DNA of 64,000 bases from an uncultured Pelagibacteraceae bacterium (GTDB lineage Bacteria; Pseudomonadota; Alphaproteobacteria; Pelagibacterales; Pelagibacteraceae): assembly GCA_902620525.1 (NCBI GenBank), contig CACNIK010000001.1, forward strand, positions 167,501-231,500, in the 5' to 3' direction. The translations under genes were made by a program, and so were the position numbers. Below, in pieces: positions 26,973 through 36,063 of the stretch. Within the stretch, counting starts at the first letter, position 1. The number at the start of each line of letters is the position of its first letter. The notes under the pieces were generated by a model that saw nothing but the letters and a program-made list of their open reading frames with translations, searched no databases and had not been told where the DNA came from.

Positions 26973-28703
26973 TTATATTCTTAAAGGTAGAGCAGTCGAG
27001 AGAATTTCGTTTCTAAATTCTTTCAAGTTTAATTTATTGAGTAAATTTGTAATGAAATATATTGTTTCAGAGTCTAAATTATTGACCTCATCTTCGCCTA
27101 TAATCTCAACAATTTTAAGTGCCAAATAACCTTTTTCACCCTTTTCTGCTAAATCATTTAAGCTTTCAGGAATATTATAACTTTCTGATAAAGCTTGATG
27201 ATTAATTTCTTTAGGAATTATAATCCCATCTATCTCAAGGGATTCTAGAACAGCAACATCTTTTGCAGAATAAAAATAACTTCTATTTCTTTTAATCTTT
27301 TTATAAATACTATCTAATTCCTTTTGAGTTTTTTTAATTGGATAGTCTTTCTCATAGAAATATCTTACTAGTTTTGATTTATGCAAAGTTTTATCATCAA
27401 ACTTGATCTTTTTTTGATTCAGACTTTTATTTGAAATTATATTTCTCTCAACTGTACTTCGATAATTTTCAGGAATTTTACTTACCTCAAATTCTTTAAG
27501 TCTATCACTTAAAAATTCAGTATAAACATTTGACAGGTTATCTTTTTTGAAAAGATCCTTTAATAAAAAAAGTAAATCTAATTTATTTTTAGTATTATCT
27601 GACAATAAAAATTTTTGATATATTAGCGCTCTGCTCTCCATTTTTTCAAGAGATTGATAAACTGTTTTTGCATTAATCAAGGTGTTAAGTTCAAATGGAA
27701 TTTGTTTATATATTTTAAAAATTTGGATTTTATCTACTTGACCTTTATTAGCTGCTAGTTCAATATTTTTAATTTTATCTTTATCATTAATATCATCAAT
27801 AGAAATTAAATTAGCAGAATTCATATATTCCCAAATACTTTTATTTGTTTTATCGCTTGGTTCATATTTAAAATTTGGGAAGGTTATACTTGATAAATAA
27901 AAGTTTAATAAATTATCGTCCTTAATTTTTTTATTTTTATTTTCTGATACGCCTAATAAAACATCCAAAGCATTATCAAAAAATTTATCAGATTGGTTTT
28001 GTTCTTTGAGTATATCGTGAAGAAGTTGTGCTTGACTTTTTTTGTTATTAAAAACTAAACAATAAATTTTAAATTTTTCTAAATAAGGATCTTTAATATC
28101 CTTGCCAATAAAGTTTACTTTTTCACAACCAATTTTAATATTTGCTCTTGAAATATTTCTATCGACTAAATATTGAATAATTTTATTTTTGTTGGGAAAG
28201 TTATTATTTTTTGTTAAAAACTGCTCGATAAGATCATCTTTTTTATTTTTTATCAGCCAATTGATTTTAATATCTAGAAAATCTTTTTCACTTAAGTTTT
28301 CCGGGGCATATGAGTAAGAAAATAAAGTATTAAGTAAAATATTTTCAGCAGTTTCTGAAAGATTTAATTTATTTAAACGAGCAATAGTTTTTTCTATGTT
28401 TTTGCCATCTGTATTAGCCCACATGGATAATTCAAAATTATACTTGTCAGGATCCCAGATTCCATAAAGTAAAGTGTCATCTTTTTCTGAGGAAGTTTGT
28501 TCTTGAATAATACTATTTGTGGTTATTTTATTTTTAATTATTAATGGACTCTGTATTTTCTGCTCTTGGTTTTCTTTCTCCTCCTTTAAATTGTTAGAAG
28601 AATTCTTTTTCCAAATATCAACTTCATTCTCTGCGTAAGAGCTACTAAAGTTTATTAAAATAATTAAATAAAAAAATAATTTATTTAAGTCTGATAATTT
28701 CAT
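26973..28703 (-). CDS. secreted protein of unknown function, 576 aa
   Basis: The N-terminus (LFFYLIILINFSSSYA) is a clear signal peptide with a likely cleavage near residue 24. A lysine- and asparagine-rich linker follows, then about 480 residues predicted mostly helical (for example ENILLNTLFSYSYAPE and IWEYMNSANLISI), reminiscent of a helical-repeat scaffold. I do not recognise a named domain. Alphaproteobacteria often carry a long, poorly conserved exported protein near aroK, sometimes labelled antifreeze glycopeptide polyprotein, and this may correspond. Its start overlaps the 60-aa membrane-protein gene by 23 bp. Confidence 0.75.
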   Translation of the reverse strand: MKLSDLNKLFFYLIILINFSSSYAENEVDIWKKNSSNNLKEEKENQEQKIQSPLIIKNKITTNSIIQEQTSSEKDDTLLYGIWDPDKYNFELSMWANTDGKNIEKTIARLNKLNLSETAENILLNTLFSYSYAPENLSEKDFLDIKINWLIKNKKDDLIEQFLTKNNNFPNKNKIIQYLVDRNISRANIKIGCEKVNFIGKDIKDPYLEKFKIYCLVFNNKKSQAQLLHDILKEQNQSDKFFDNALDVLLGVSENKNKKIKDDNLLNFYLSSITFPNFKYEPSDKTNKSIWEYMNSANLISIDDINDKDKIKNIELAANKGQVDKIQIFKIYKQIPFELNTLINAKTVYQSLEKMESRALIYQKFLLSDNTKNKLDLLFLLKDLFKKDNLSNVYTEFLSDRLKEFEVSKIPENYRSTVERNIISNKSLNQKKIKFDDKTLHKSKLVRYFYEKDYPIKKTQKELDSIYKKIKRNRSYFYSAKDVAVLESLEIDGIIIPKEINHQALSESYNIPESLNDLAEKGEKGYLALKIVEIIGEDEVNNLDSETIYFITNLLNKLNLKEFRNEILSTALPLRI

Positions 28704-28863
28704 TAGTTATATCAGTATTAAATTTTTTATCTGGTTTTGAAAAATTAATTTTCTCTAATAAAAAAACTATTAAAATAAGAATACCTGCAAATGCTGTTAA
28801 CTTAAGCATTTTTTGCATCAAGGAGTCTCTTAAACTTTTTTGTCTATTGAATTTAAGTTGCAT
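28681..28863 (-). CDS. 60-aa single-pass membrane protein
   Basis: A short protein with a basic N-terminus (MQLKFNRQKSLRDSLMQKM), one hydrophobic helix at about residues 21-40 (LKLTAFAGILILIVFLLE) and a polar tail. The topology resembles small bitopic envelope proteins. It overlaps the next gene (576-aa secreted protein) by 23 bp, so the two may act together. No family recognised. It is divergent from aroK. Confidence 0.65.
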   Translation of the reverse strand: MQLKFNRQKSLRDSLMQKMLKLTAFAGILILIVFLLEKINFSKPDKKFNTDITNEIIRLK

Positions 28864-28936
28864 AGTTAAAAAATATATTTAAACTCGGAAAATAAGACAA
28901 ATTTGTGATAAATCAAATTTTTAATTGGGATTATAT

Positions 28937-29443
28937 TTGAATAAAAGCCTTGTTTTAACTGGAATGATGGGTGTAGGTAAGTCTACAATAGGTAGATTAA
29001 TAGCTAAAAGACTTAAAGCTAAGTTTATCGATGTTGATAAAATCATAGAAAAAAATGAGAAGAAATCTATTAAACGAATATTTGACGATGATGGTGAAAG
29101 CTATTTTAGAAAATTAGAAGAAAAAATTACACTCAAAATCCTCAGAAATGATAAATCAGTAATAGCGCTAGGTGGAGGTGCATTTATAAATAATGAAATA
29201 AGAAAAAAAGTATTAAGCACATGTGTAAGCGTTTGGTTAAAAGTAGACCTTGATAAGCTTATTAAACGCTATAATAAGAATGATAGACGACCCCTTTTGA
29301 ATAAGAAAAGATTAAATACGGACGTTAAAAAAATATATCAATCAAGAAAAAAAATTTATGGATTAGCAAATTTTAAAATAAACTGTGATAATATTGATAA
29401 AACAAAAATTGTGCAAAAAATATTAGATTTTTATGAAAATTAA
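28937..29443 (+). CDS. aroK: shikimate kinase
   Basis: A kinase of about 168 aa in the shikimate pathway. Walker A GMMGVGKST, the FDDDGESYFRKLE shikimate-binding segment, and GGGAF are present. I prefer the TTG at 28937 (MNKSLVLTGMMG-type start), which has GGGA about 7 bases upstream; another TTG at 28925 would add four residues. No ATG lies close enough. It overlaps aroB, the earlier pathway enzyme, by 11 bp. Confidence 0.93.
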   Translation: MNKSLVLTGMMGVGKSTIGRLIAKRLKAKFIDVDKIIEKNEKKSIKRIFDDDGESYFRKLEEKITLKILRNDKSVIALGGGAFINNEIRKKVLSTCVSVWLKVDLDKLIKRYNKNDRRPLLNKKRLNTDVKKIYQSRKKIYGLANFKINCDNIDKTKIVQKILDFYEN

Positions 29444-30527
29444 TCGTTTAAAAGCAAAAAATTACTCTATCATAATAGGCAAAAATTCTATAACTAGCTT
29501 AGCCTCAGAAGTTAAAAAACACTGCCCTAAATGTAAAAAAATTGCTGTAATAATTGATAAAAAAATTCCTAAAAAATTTTTAACCAAACTTAAAAAAAAT
29601 TTAAAAAAATATAAAATATTTATTTTTTTTATTACTTCTTCTGAAAAAATTAAGAATTTAGACCAAACTAATTTATTAGTGAATAAATTACTGAAACTGA
29701 ATTTTAATAGGTCAGATCTTATAATAGCTTTGGGTGGAGGAATAATTGGTGATATGACAGGTTTTGTAGCTAGTATTTTTAAAAGGGGAATTAATTTCAT
29801 AAATTTACCTAGCACACTTTTATCTCAAGTAGACTCATGTATTGGTGGAAAGACAGGCGTAAATTCAAAATACGGAAAAAATTTGATAGGATCATTTTAT
29901 AATCCAAAAGTAGTTATTTCGGATATAGAATTACTGAAATCTTTGCCAAAAAGAGAAATCATTTGTGGATATGCTGAAATTCTGAAACATGCCATTATAA
30001 ATGATAAAACATTTTTCAAATTTTTAAAAAAAAATACAAAAAATATCATTATGCTTGAAAATAAGATTTTAAATAAAAGTATTTTAAAAAGTTGTAAAAT
30101 TAAATTGAATTTTACAGAAAAAGACTTCAAAGAAAAAAATTTAAGGATGAAATTAAACTTTGGACATACCTTTGCACATGCATTAGAAATTCAAAACAGG
30201 TATTCAAATAATTTAAATCATGGTGAAGCAGTTTTAATTGGGATGTTAATAGCTATAAAAATTTCAAGATTTAAAAATATATGTACACCCAAGACACTGG
30301 ATGAAGTGGAAAACTTATATGAAAAGTTCTCGCTAATTAAAAATTTGAGAAAACACTTAAAAAAAAATGAAATTTTAAAATCAATAAAATTTATGAAAAA
30401 TGATAAAAAAAAAGACGATGAAAGGATAAGTTTTATTCTGATAAATAATATTGGAAAGACAACTGCTCCAGGAAAATTTAAATATAAAATTAATCAAGTT
30501 GAAAATTTTATAAAAAAATTATTTTAA
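29433..30527 (+). CDS. aroB: 3-dehydroquinate synthase
   Basis: A 364-aa NAD-dependent enzyme converting DAHP to 3-dehydroquinate. Motifs: ALGGGIIGDMTGFVAS for NAD, PSTLLSQVDSCIGGKTGVN, and the metal-binding FGHTFAHALE and NHGEAVLIGM. Classic aroK-aroB order. Its 3' end overlaps the convergent bolA by 9 bp. Confidence 0.96.
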   Translation: MKINRLKAKNYSIIIGKNSITSLASEVKKHCPKCKKIAVIIDKKIPKKFLTKLKKNLKKYKIFIFFITSSEKIKNLDQTNLLVNKLLKLNFNRSDLIIALGGGIIGDMTGFVASIFKRGINFINLPSTLLSQVDSCIGGKTGVNSKYGKNLIGSFYNPKVVISDIELLKSLPKREIICGYAEILKHAIINDKTFFKFLKKNTKNIIMLENKILNKSILKSCKIKLNFTEKDFKEKNLRMKLNFGHTFAHALEIQNRYSNNLNHGEAVLIGMLIAIKISRFKNICTPKTLDEVENLYEKFSLIKNLRKHLKKNEILKSIKFMKNDKKKDDERISFILINNIGKTTAPGKFKYKINQVENFIKKLF

Positions 30528-30773
30528 ACGAATTTCAAGTGCATGTAATTTTTCTTGAAATTCATCTTTGAAAATTTTCATTAGTATCCTTTCAGCTTCG
30601 AGTCTTTTAAGGCCATTAAGGTAATTTGATCTAATTTCTAAAATTAAATGTAATTTACCTTTTTGAAAAGATTTATGACCTCTGTGAGCATATGAATTAT
30701 CTATTATTTCAATTTTCTCTAATTTAATTTTATTTTTTATTTTTTTTTTAATTTGGTTTATATAAAGACTCAT
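30519..30773 (-). CDS. BolA family protein
   Basis: A protein of about 84 aa (88 if the ATG at 30785 is used). The fold signature is SYAHRGHKSFQKGKLHLILE followed by RLEAERILMKIF. BolA proteins partner with monothiol glutaredoxins in Fe-S trafficking and stress response. I prefer ATG 30773 (MSLYINQIKK), closer to family starts and leaving room for a promoter between it and the divergent J-protein gene. Confidence 0.9.
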   Translation of the reverse strand: MSLYINQIKKKIKNKIKLEKIEIIDNSYAHRGHKSFQKGKLHLILEIRSNYLNGLKRLEAERILMKIFKDEFQEKLHALEIRLK

Positions 30774-30805
30774 AAAATAATACATTATATATAAAAAATT
30801 AAATT

Positions 30806-31321
30806 ATGAAAATTATTTGTGACTGGGAAAATTGTAAAGAACAAGGAAGTTATAAAGCTCCAATAGAAAGAGATAATGTTAGAAAATATAGGTTGCTATG
30901 TTTAAAACATATAAAAATTTTTAATAAAAACTGGAATTATTTTGAAAACATGAATGATCAAGAAATTGAATATTTTCTCAAATCAGATTTAACATGGCAT
31001 AAATCAACTAAAAGTTTTGGATCCTCTGAAAATTTTTTTAATTTGTTATGGAATAATGCACTAGAAGATAAACTGAATATCTTTAAAACATCTAGTTTCA
31101 AAGATTTTAAAAAATCCAATTTGTCTTCAAAAGAAAAAGACGCTTTTGATATTCTAGAATTAAATTATTCTGCAAAATGGCAAGAAATTCAGCAAAAATT
31201 TAAATATCTTGTAAAGAAATATCATCCTGATAAAAACCAAGGTAGTAAAAAATATGAAGATAAGTTAAAAAAGATTACTTTAGCTTACAGTCAATTAAAG
31301 ATGAACTTAGGAAAAAAATAA
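30806..31321 (+). CDS. J-domain protein linked to CobS/CobT
   Basis: A 171-aa co-chaperone-like protein. The N-terminal region has Cys/His pairs (C5, C10, C32, H35) that could bind zinc. The C-terminal J domain is at about 112-170, with the HPD motif in KKYHPDKN. It should stimulate a DnaK-type ATPase. It lies 2 bp before cobS, a linkage seen in other alphaproteobacteria, which suggests the J protein works with the CobS-CobT AAA+/VWA pair. Confidence 0.88.
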   Translation: MKIICDWENCKEQGSYKAPIERDNVRKYRLLCLKHIKIFNKNWNYFENMNDQEIEYFLKSDLTWHKSTKSFGSSENFFNLLWNNALEDKLNIFKTSSFKDFKKSNLSSKEKDAFDILELNYSAKWQEIQQKFKYLVKKYHPDKNQGSKKYEDKLKKITLAYSQLKMNLGKK

Positions 31322-31323
31322 TT

Positions 31324-32301
31324 ATGAGCACGTCACAATTTATTGCTAAACCAGATATTAAAATTTCTGTTAAACAAACTTTCGGATTTGATAGCAACAT
31401 GGAGCTTAATGGTTTTTCAAAAAAAAATGAGTATGTCCCAAAAATTGATCCGGATTATAAATTTGATAAAGATACTACTTTAGCAATTTTGGCTGGTTTT
31501 TCTTTTAATAAAAGAGTTTTGATTCAAGGTTATCATGGAACAGGAAAATCAACTCACATTGAACAAGTAGCTGCAAGATTAAATTGGCCCTGTGTTAGAG
31601 TGAATTTAGATAGTCATGTTAGTAGAATAGATTTAATTGGTAAAGATGCGATTGTTCTTAAAGACGGGAAACAAGTAACGGAATTTAAGGAAGGTATTTT
31701 ACCTTGGTCTATACAAAATCCAGTTGCCCTTGTGTTTGATGAATATGATGCTGGTAGACCTGATGTAATGTTTGTAATCCAAAGAGTTTTAGAAAGTGAA
31801 GGAAATTTCACATTACTAGATAAAAACAAAGTTATTGAACAAAATGATTTTTTTAGAATGTTCGCAACAACAAATACTGTGGGCCTAGGCGATACAACAG
31901 GACTTTACCATGGGACCCAACAAATAAATCAAGGTCAAATGGATAGGTGGAATATAGTTTCTACTTTAAATTATCTTTCCAGTGATAAAGAGTTAGAAAT
32001 AATTTTAGCTAAAAATAAAAAATATAATAATAAAGAAGGAAAAGAAATTATATCAAATATGATAAAAGTTGCTGATCTAACTCGAAAAGGTTTTATGCTC
32101 GGAGATATATCAACAGTAATGAGTCCGAGAACCGTGATGCATTGGGCAGAAAACACAAGTATTTTTAAAGATAAAGGGTATGCTTTTAGAGTTACATTTT
32201 TAAACAAATGTGATGAAATTGAAAAAAAAATAATTTCTGAATATTATCAGAGATGTTTCGGGGAAGAATTGCCCGAGTCTTCAATCAACGTTCAAATATA
32301 A
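31324..32301 (+). CDS. cobS: CobS-type MoxR AAA+ ATPase
   Basis: A 325-aa AAA+ protein of the cobaltochelatase CobS family. Walker [11 protein letters not shown], Walker [10 protein letters not shown] and sensor motif ([12 protein letters not shown]) are intact. In B12 makers, CobS and CobT power cobalt insertion by CobN. No cobN or other corrin gene is in this window, and SAR11 is generally held not to make B12 de novo, so a different client is likely. The gene starts 2 bp after the J protein and ends 1 bp before cobT. Confidence 0.93.
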   Translation: MSTSQFIAKPDIKISVKQTFGFDSNMELNGFSKKNEYVPKIDPDYKFDKDTTLAILAGFSFNKRVLIQGYHGTGKSTHIEQVAARLNWPCVRVNLDSHVSRIDLIGKDAIVLKDGKQVTEFKEGILPWSIQNPVALVFDEYDAGRPDVMFVIQRVLESEGNFTLLDKNKVIEQNDFFRMFATTNTVGLGDTTGLYHGTQQINQGQMDRWNIVSTLNYLSSDKELEIILAKNKKYNNKEGKEIISNMIKVADLTRKGFMLGDISTVMSPRTVMHWAENTSIFKDKGYAFRVTFLNKCDEIEKKIISEYYQRCFGEELPESSINVQI

Positions 32302-32302
32302 A

Positions 32303-34096
32303 GTGCAAAAAAAAGAAGAAATACTTGAGAGCTTTAAAACTGCAATAAAATCTACAATTAAATCAATTTCAAATAAAGAAGATATTGAAATAAGCTTTGG
32401 TGGCCAAGACGTATTAAATGAAAATAATAAATTAAAACTACCTGAGATAAATGAATATCAGAATAAAATTAATTTTGACCTTACAAGAGCTATTGCGGAC
32501 TCGGAGTCACTTAAATTAAAATATAGTAATAAAAAAATTCTCAAGAGTTTTGAGCCCACAGGTTTTAAAGCTAAGAAATTATACCAAATAGCAGAAAAAA
32601 TTAGGTATGAGTCTCTTGGTACTAGGGAATACCAGGGAATTAAAGACAACTTAATAAACTATTACTCAAATGTAAAACCTCCTCAGAATAAACAAAATGA
32701 TATTTATTTTGCATTTGAAAACTACTTAAGAAAAGAATTTTTTGAATTAAATGAAAAGATAAAACTTGAGAGGATTTCATCTAAGTTTAAAAAAAACTTT
32801 GATAAAGCTTTTAAAACCAAAATCGATAAAATTAAACAAAATGCTAGTGAACAAGAGATTTTTAACTCCACTATTTCTGAAATAATTCAAAAATTAGATA
32901 TTGAAGAATCTTCTGATTATGAAGAAATGGATAACAAAAAAGAGGAGGATTACAACAAAGAGGTAAGTAACAAAGACGACACTAACCAAAAAAAAGAATC
33001 AAAATTTGACGAAAATTCAGAAATGGCAATAGACACTAGTGTGCCAGAATTAGATAATTTAGCAGATGAAAATGATAGAGATTCAAGTGAAATTGAAATT
33101 GAAGATGCTTCAAATGATTTTGAAAAAAGAACGAGACCAAAAAATAATTTTGGAGATCAAAAATATAAGTTTTACACAAAAGAATTCGATGAAATAATAA
33201 CTGCAGATGATCTGGAGACCGAAGAAGAACTTTTTAGATTAAGACAGAATTTGGATCAACAATTATTACAATTAAAGAGTTTTATATCTAAACTTGCAAA
33301 TAAATTACAAAGAAAATTATTGGCTAAACAAAATCGATCATGGGATTTTGATTTGGAAGAAGGGACTCTAGATACTTCAAAACTATCAAGAATTATCATA
33401 GATCCTTTAAATTCTTTATCATTTAAAAAAGAAAAAGAGACAGAATTTAAGGATACTTTAGTGACTATTCTTATAGATAACTCTGGTTCAATGAGAGGTA
33501 AACCGATATCAGTTGCAGCAATTTGTGCAGATATTTTGTCTAGGACATTAGAAAGATGTTCGGTAAAAGTAGAAATTTTGGGATTCACAACAAAACATTG
33601 GAAAGGTGGTTCTAGTAGGGAATTATGGATGAAAAATGATAAACCACGATCTCCTGGAAGATTAAACGACCTTAGACACATTATTTATAAGTCCGCTGAT
33701 ACGCCTTGGAGGTTGGCAAAAAAAAATATGGGTTTAATGCTAAAGGAGGGTTTACTTAAAGAAAATATTGATGGTGAAGCTTTAAAATGGGCTTTTGAAA
33801 AAATGTCAAGAAGAAAAGAAGAAAGAAAAATTTTAATGGTTATATCGGATGGAGCTCCTGTTGATGACTCAACACTTTCAACTAATTCAAGTGATTTTTT
33901 AGAAACAAATTTAAAAAATACTGTGAAATGGATTGAAGATAAAACTAATGTTGAGCTTTTAGCAATTGGTATAGGTCATGATGTTACCAGATATTATAAA
34001 AAAGCTGTAAAAATTACTGATGTTCAAGATCTGGGCGATGTCATGATAAATCAGCTAACTGATCTATTTAAAGACGATAAAAGAGTATTAAATTAG
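32303..34096 (+). CDS. cobT: CobT-type VWA domain protein
   Basis: A 597-aa partner of CobS. An N-terminal helical part, a long acidic linker at about 205-275 rich in Asp/Glu/Ser, and a C-terminal von Willebrand A domain with the MIDAS motif DNSGSM near residue 392, then SDGAP. GTG start at 32303, 1 bp after the cobS stop. Architecture matches cobaltochelatase CobT; see cobS for why chelation is doubtful here. Its end overlaps the convergent transporter gene by 4 bp. Confidence 0.92.
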   Translation: MQKKEEILESFKTAIKSTIKSISNKEDIEISFGGQDVLNENNKLKLPEINEYQNKINFDLTRAIADSESLKLKYSNKKILKSFEPTGFKAKKLYQIAEKIRYESLGTREYQGIKDNLINYYSNVKPPQNKQNDIYFAFENYLRKEFFELNEKIKLERISSKFKKNFDKAFKTKIDKIKQNASEQEIFNSTISEIIQKLDIEESSDYEEMDNKKEEDYNKEVSNKDDTNQKKESKFDENSEMAIDTSVPELDNLADENDRDSSEIEIEDASNDFEKRTRPKNNFGDQKYKFYTKEFDEIITADDLETEEELFRLRQNLDQQLLQLKSFISKLANKLQRKLLAKQNRSWDFDLEEGTLDTSKLSRIIIDPLNSLSFKKEKETEFKDTLVTILIDNSGSMRGKPISVAAICADILSRTLERCSVKVEILGFTTKHWKGGSSRELWMKNDKPRSPGRLNDLRHIIYKSADTPWRLAKKNMGLMLKEGLLKENIDGEALKWAFEKMSRRKEERKILMVISDGAPVDDSTLSTNSSDFLETNLKNTVKWIEDKTNVELLAIGIGHDVTRYYKKAVKITDVQDLGDVMINQLTDLFKDDKRVLN

Positions 34097-34686
34097 TATT
34101 TTAAGTCTTTAAATTTTAAATCTGTAAAATCAATAATTCTACTCATTAACATCCTAAAAGGAACTAACATTATTAATGCTACAATTAATTTCACTGTCAA
34201 ATCACCTAATGCTAATGTAAACCACGGTATATCTGTACCGTAAAAAGCTATTGAGAAAAAAAGAAAAGTATCAATTACTGAGCCAATTATAGATGACGTC
34301 ATTGGAGCAACATACCAAATTTTTTTTCTTAATTTGTCAAAAATATTTATATCGAGATTTTGAGCTACAAAAAATGCAGTAGCAGAGCCTATTGCTATCC
34401 TAATTGATATAACATCACTAAAATTAGTTGATACAAATAACGTTAAAATTATTCCTATAAAAAAACCTACCAAAACAATGTGGCGAGCTTTATTTTTTCC
34501 AAATGCTCTATTTGCCAGGTCAGTAATTAAAAATGTAATTGGATAACTAAAAGCGCCGTAGGTGAGTAAATTTTCTAAATTATAAAATCGTACTGGAAAT
34601 TGAACTAAATAGTTTGATGCAATTACAACCAATCCCATAGAAAAAGATAATATAAAAAATAACTTTTTATCTTTTGTCAGATGCAT
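34093..34686 (-). CDS. VUT family queuosine precursor transporter-like protein
   Basis: A 197-aa membrane protein with about six helices. The segment [20 protein letters not shown] is characteristic of the YhhQ/VUT (DUF165) family, whose studied member imports preQ0/preQ1 for queuosine synthesis. No preQ1 riboswitch can lie upstream, because the rpmB end is only 5 bp away. Substrate is inferred from the family. It lies downstream of rpmB on the same strand. Confidence 0.88.
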   Translation of the reverse strand: MHLTKDKKLFFILSFSMGLVVIASNYLVQFPVRFYNLENLLTYGAFSYPITFLITDLANRAFGKNKARHIVLVGFFIGIILTLFVSTNFSDVISIRIAIGSATAFFVAQNLDINIFDKLRKKIWYVAPMTSSIIGSVIDTFLFFSIAFYGTDIPWFTLALGDLTVKLIVALIMLVPFRMLMSRIIDFTDLKFKDLKY

Positions 34687-34691
34687 AAAAA

Positions 34692-34970
34692 TTATTTTTG
34701 AGAAATTATTGAGTATTTTAATTTTTGAACCCTTTTAGAAAGTTTTTTGTTCTTGGCTGATTTCAAAAATTTATCTAGTCCACCTTTAAAGTCTACAGTT
34801 CTTAATGCTGCATTGCTCACATTTAGTCTTATATTTCTTTTTAAAATATCACTTTTAAATGAAATTTTTTTAAGATTTGGTAAGAAACGTCTTTTTGTTT
34901 TATTATTGGCGTGACTTACGTTGTGTCCTTTTAGTGGTAAAACGCCAGTGAGTTCACATTTTTTCGTCAT
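34692..34970 (-). CDS. rpmB: 50S ribosomal protein L28
   Basis: A 92-aa ribosomal protein with the standard opening MTKKCELTGVLPLKGHNVSH and the NIRLNVSNAALRTVD core. ATG 34970 is chosen because L28 begins at this methionine; an in-frame ATG at 35009 would add 13 atypical residues. Neither start overlaps pyrD. Confidence 0.96.
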   Translation of the reverse strand: MTKKCELTGVLPLKGHNVSHANNKTKRRFLPNLKKISFKSDILKRNIRLNVSNAALRTVDFKGGLDKFLKSAKNKKLSKRVQKLKYSIISQK

Positions 34971-35016
34971 AATAATTGATTGTATAGTTGCAAGCTTCAT
35001 ATTGGTCAAGAACTAA

Positions 35017-36063
35017 TTATGAACCAGTTCCTACTATTTCACTCACATTTTTAATTTTTTCTTTTTTAAGTATGTCTATTAGTTCACCTTTAATCTTTTT
35101 TACTATTCCGGGACCTTCATAAACCATTCCAGTATATAATTGTAATAAATTAGCTCCAGATTTAAGTTTTTCGTAAGCAGCTAATCCAGAGCTAATGCCA
35201 CCCACTCCTATTATGATAATATCCCCTTTAGTTTCCCTGTAAAATTTTTTTATTAAATCATTTGATATTTTACTTAAAGGTTCCCCGGATAAACCTCCCT
35301 TTTCACTTTTATGTGTTCCTATTAAATTTTCTCTGTTTTTGTCTGTTGTATTGGAAATAATTATAGCGCTAATCTTAAATCTTTTTATAGAATCAATTAT
35401 AGAACCTATTTCACTACCAGCTATATCAGGTGACACTTTAAGAGCTAAAGGTTTATGAATATTATTTTTTTTTGTGAAATCAGTTATGTCTTTTAACAAA
35501 TTTCTTAAAGTACTGTGATCATGAAAATCTCTTAAACCTGGAGTATTGGGCGATGAAATATTAATAGTAATATAATTAGCAAATGTATTTATTTCTTTAA
35601 TACATTTAAGGTAGTCATCAGTTCTATTTTCACTATCTTTATTTGGGCCAATATTAATACCTAAAAAACCAGAGGGAGTATTTTTTTGGAGTCTTTGTGA
35701 AACTTTTTCTATACCATCGTTGTTAAAACCCAGTCTATTTATAAGAGCTCGATCATTTTCGAGTCTGAAAACTCTTGGTTTTGGATTCCCATACTGTTCT
35801 CTTGGAGTAACTGTTCCAATCTCAATAAATCCAAATCCGAATCTAAATAAAGAGTTGTATACTTCTGCGCTTTTATCAAAACCAGCTGCTAGACCAATTG
35901 GATTTTTTATTTTTGTATCAAATATTTTTGTCTCGAGAATTTCTTCCTCTTGAACCTTAAATATGTCTTCGGGTAAAAAATTATATTTTAAAGATTTAAT
36001 TGCTAAATCGTGTGCCATTTCCGGATCTATTTTAAAAATAAATGGCTTTAACAGTGAGTACAT
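35017..36063 (-). CDS. pyrD: dihydroorotate dehydrogenase (quinone), class 2
   Basis: A 348-aa membrane-associated flavoenzyme of pyrimidine synthesis. The N-terminal helix region (MYSLLKPFIFKIDPEMAHDL) marks class 2, quinone-linked enzymes. FMN-binding PIGLAAGFDKSAE, FGFGFIEIGTVTP, NISSPNTPGLR with the catalytic serine, and GVGGISSG are present. ATG 36063 abuts the lysS stop. Confidence 0.96.
   Translation of the reverse strand: MYSLLKPFIFKIDPEMAHDLAIKSLKYNFLPEDIFKVQEEEILETKIFDTKIKNPIGLAAGFDKSAEVYNSLFRFGFGFIEIGTVTPREQYGNPKPRVFRLENDRALINRLGFNNDGIEKVSQRLQKNTPSGFLGINIGPNKDSENRTDDYLKCIKEINTFANYITINISSPNTPGLRDFHDHSTLRNLLKDITDFTKKNNIHKPLALKVSPDIAGSEIGSIIDSIKRFKISAIIISNTTDKNRENLIGTHKSEKGGLSGEPLSKISNDLIKKFYRETKGDIIIIGVGGISSGLAAYEKLKSGANLLQLYTGMVYEGPGIVKKIKGELIDILKKEKIKNVSEIVGTGS

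Noticed and set aside
34971-35009. Upstream start for rpmB
   Set aside because: The 13 extra residues are absent from normal L28, which starts MTKKCELTG.
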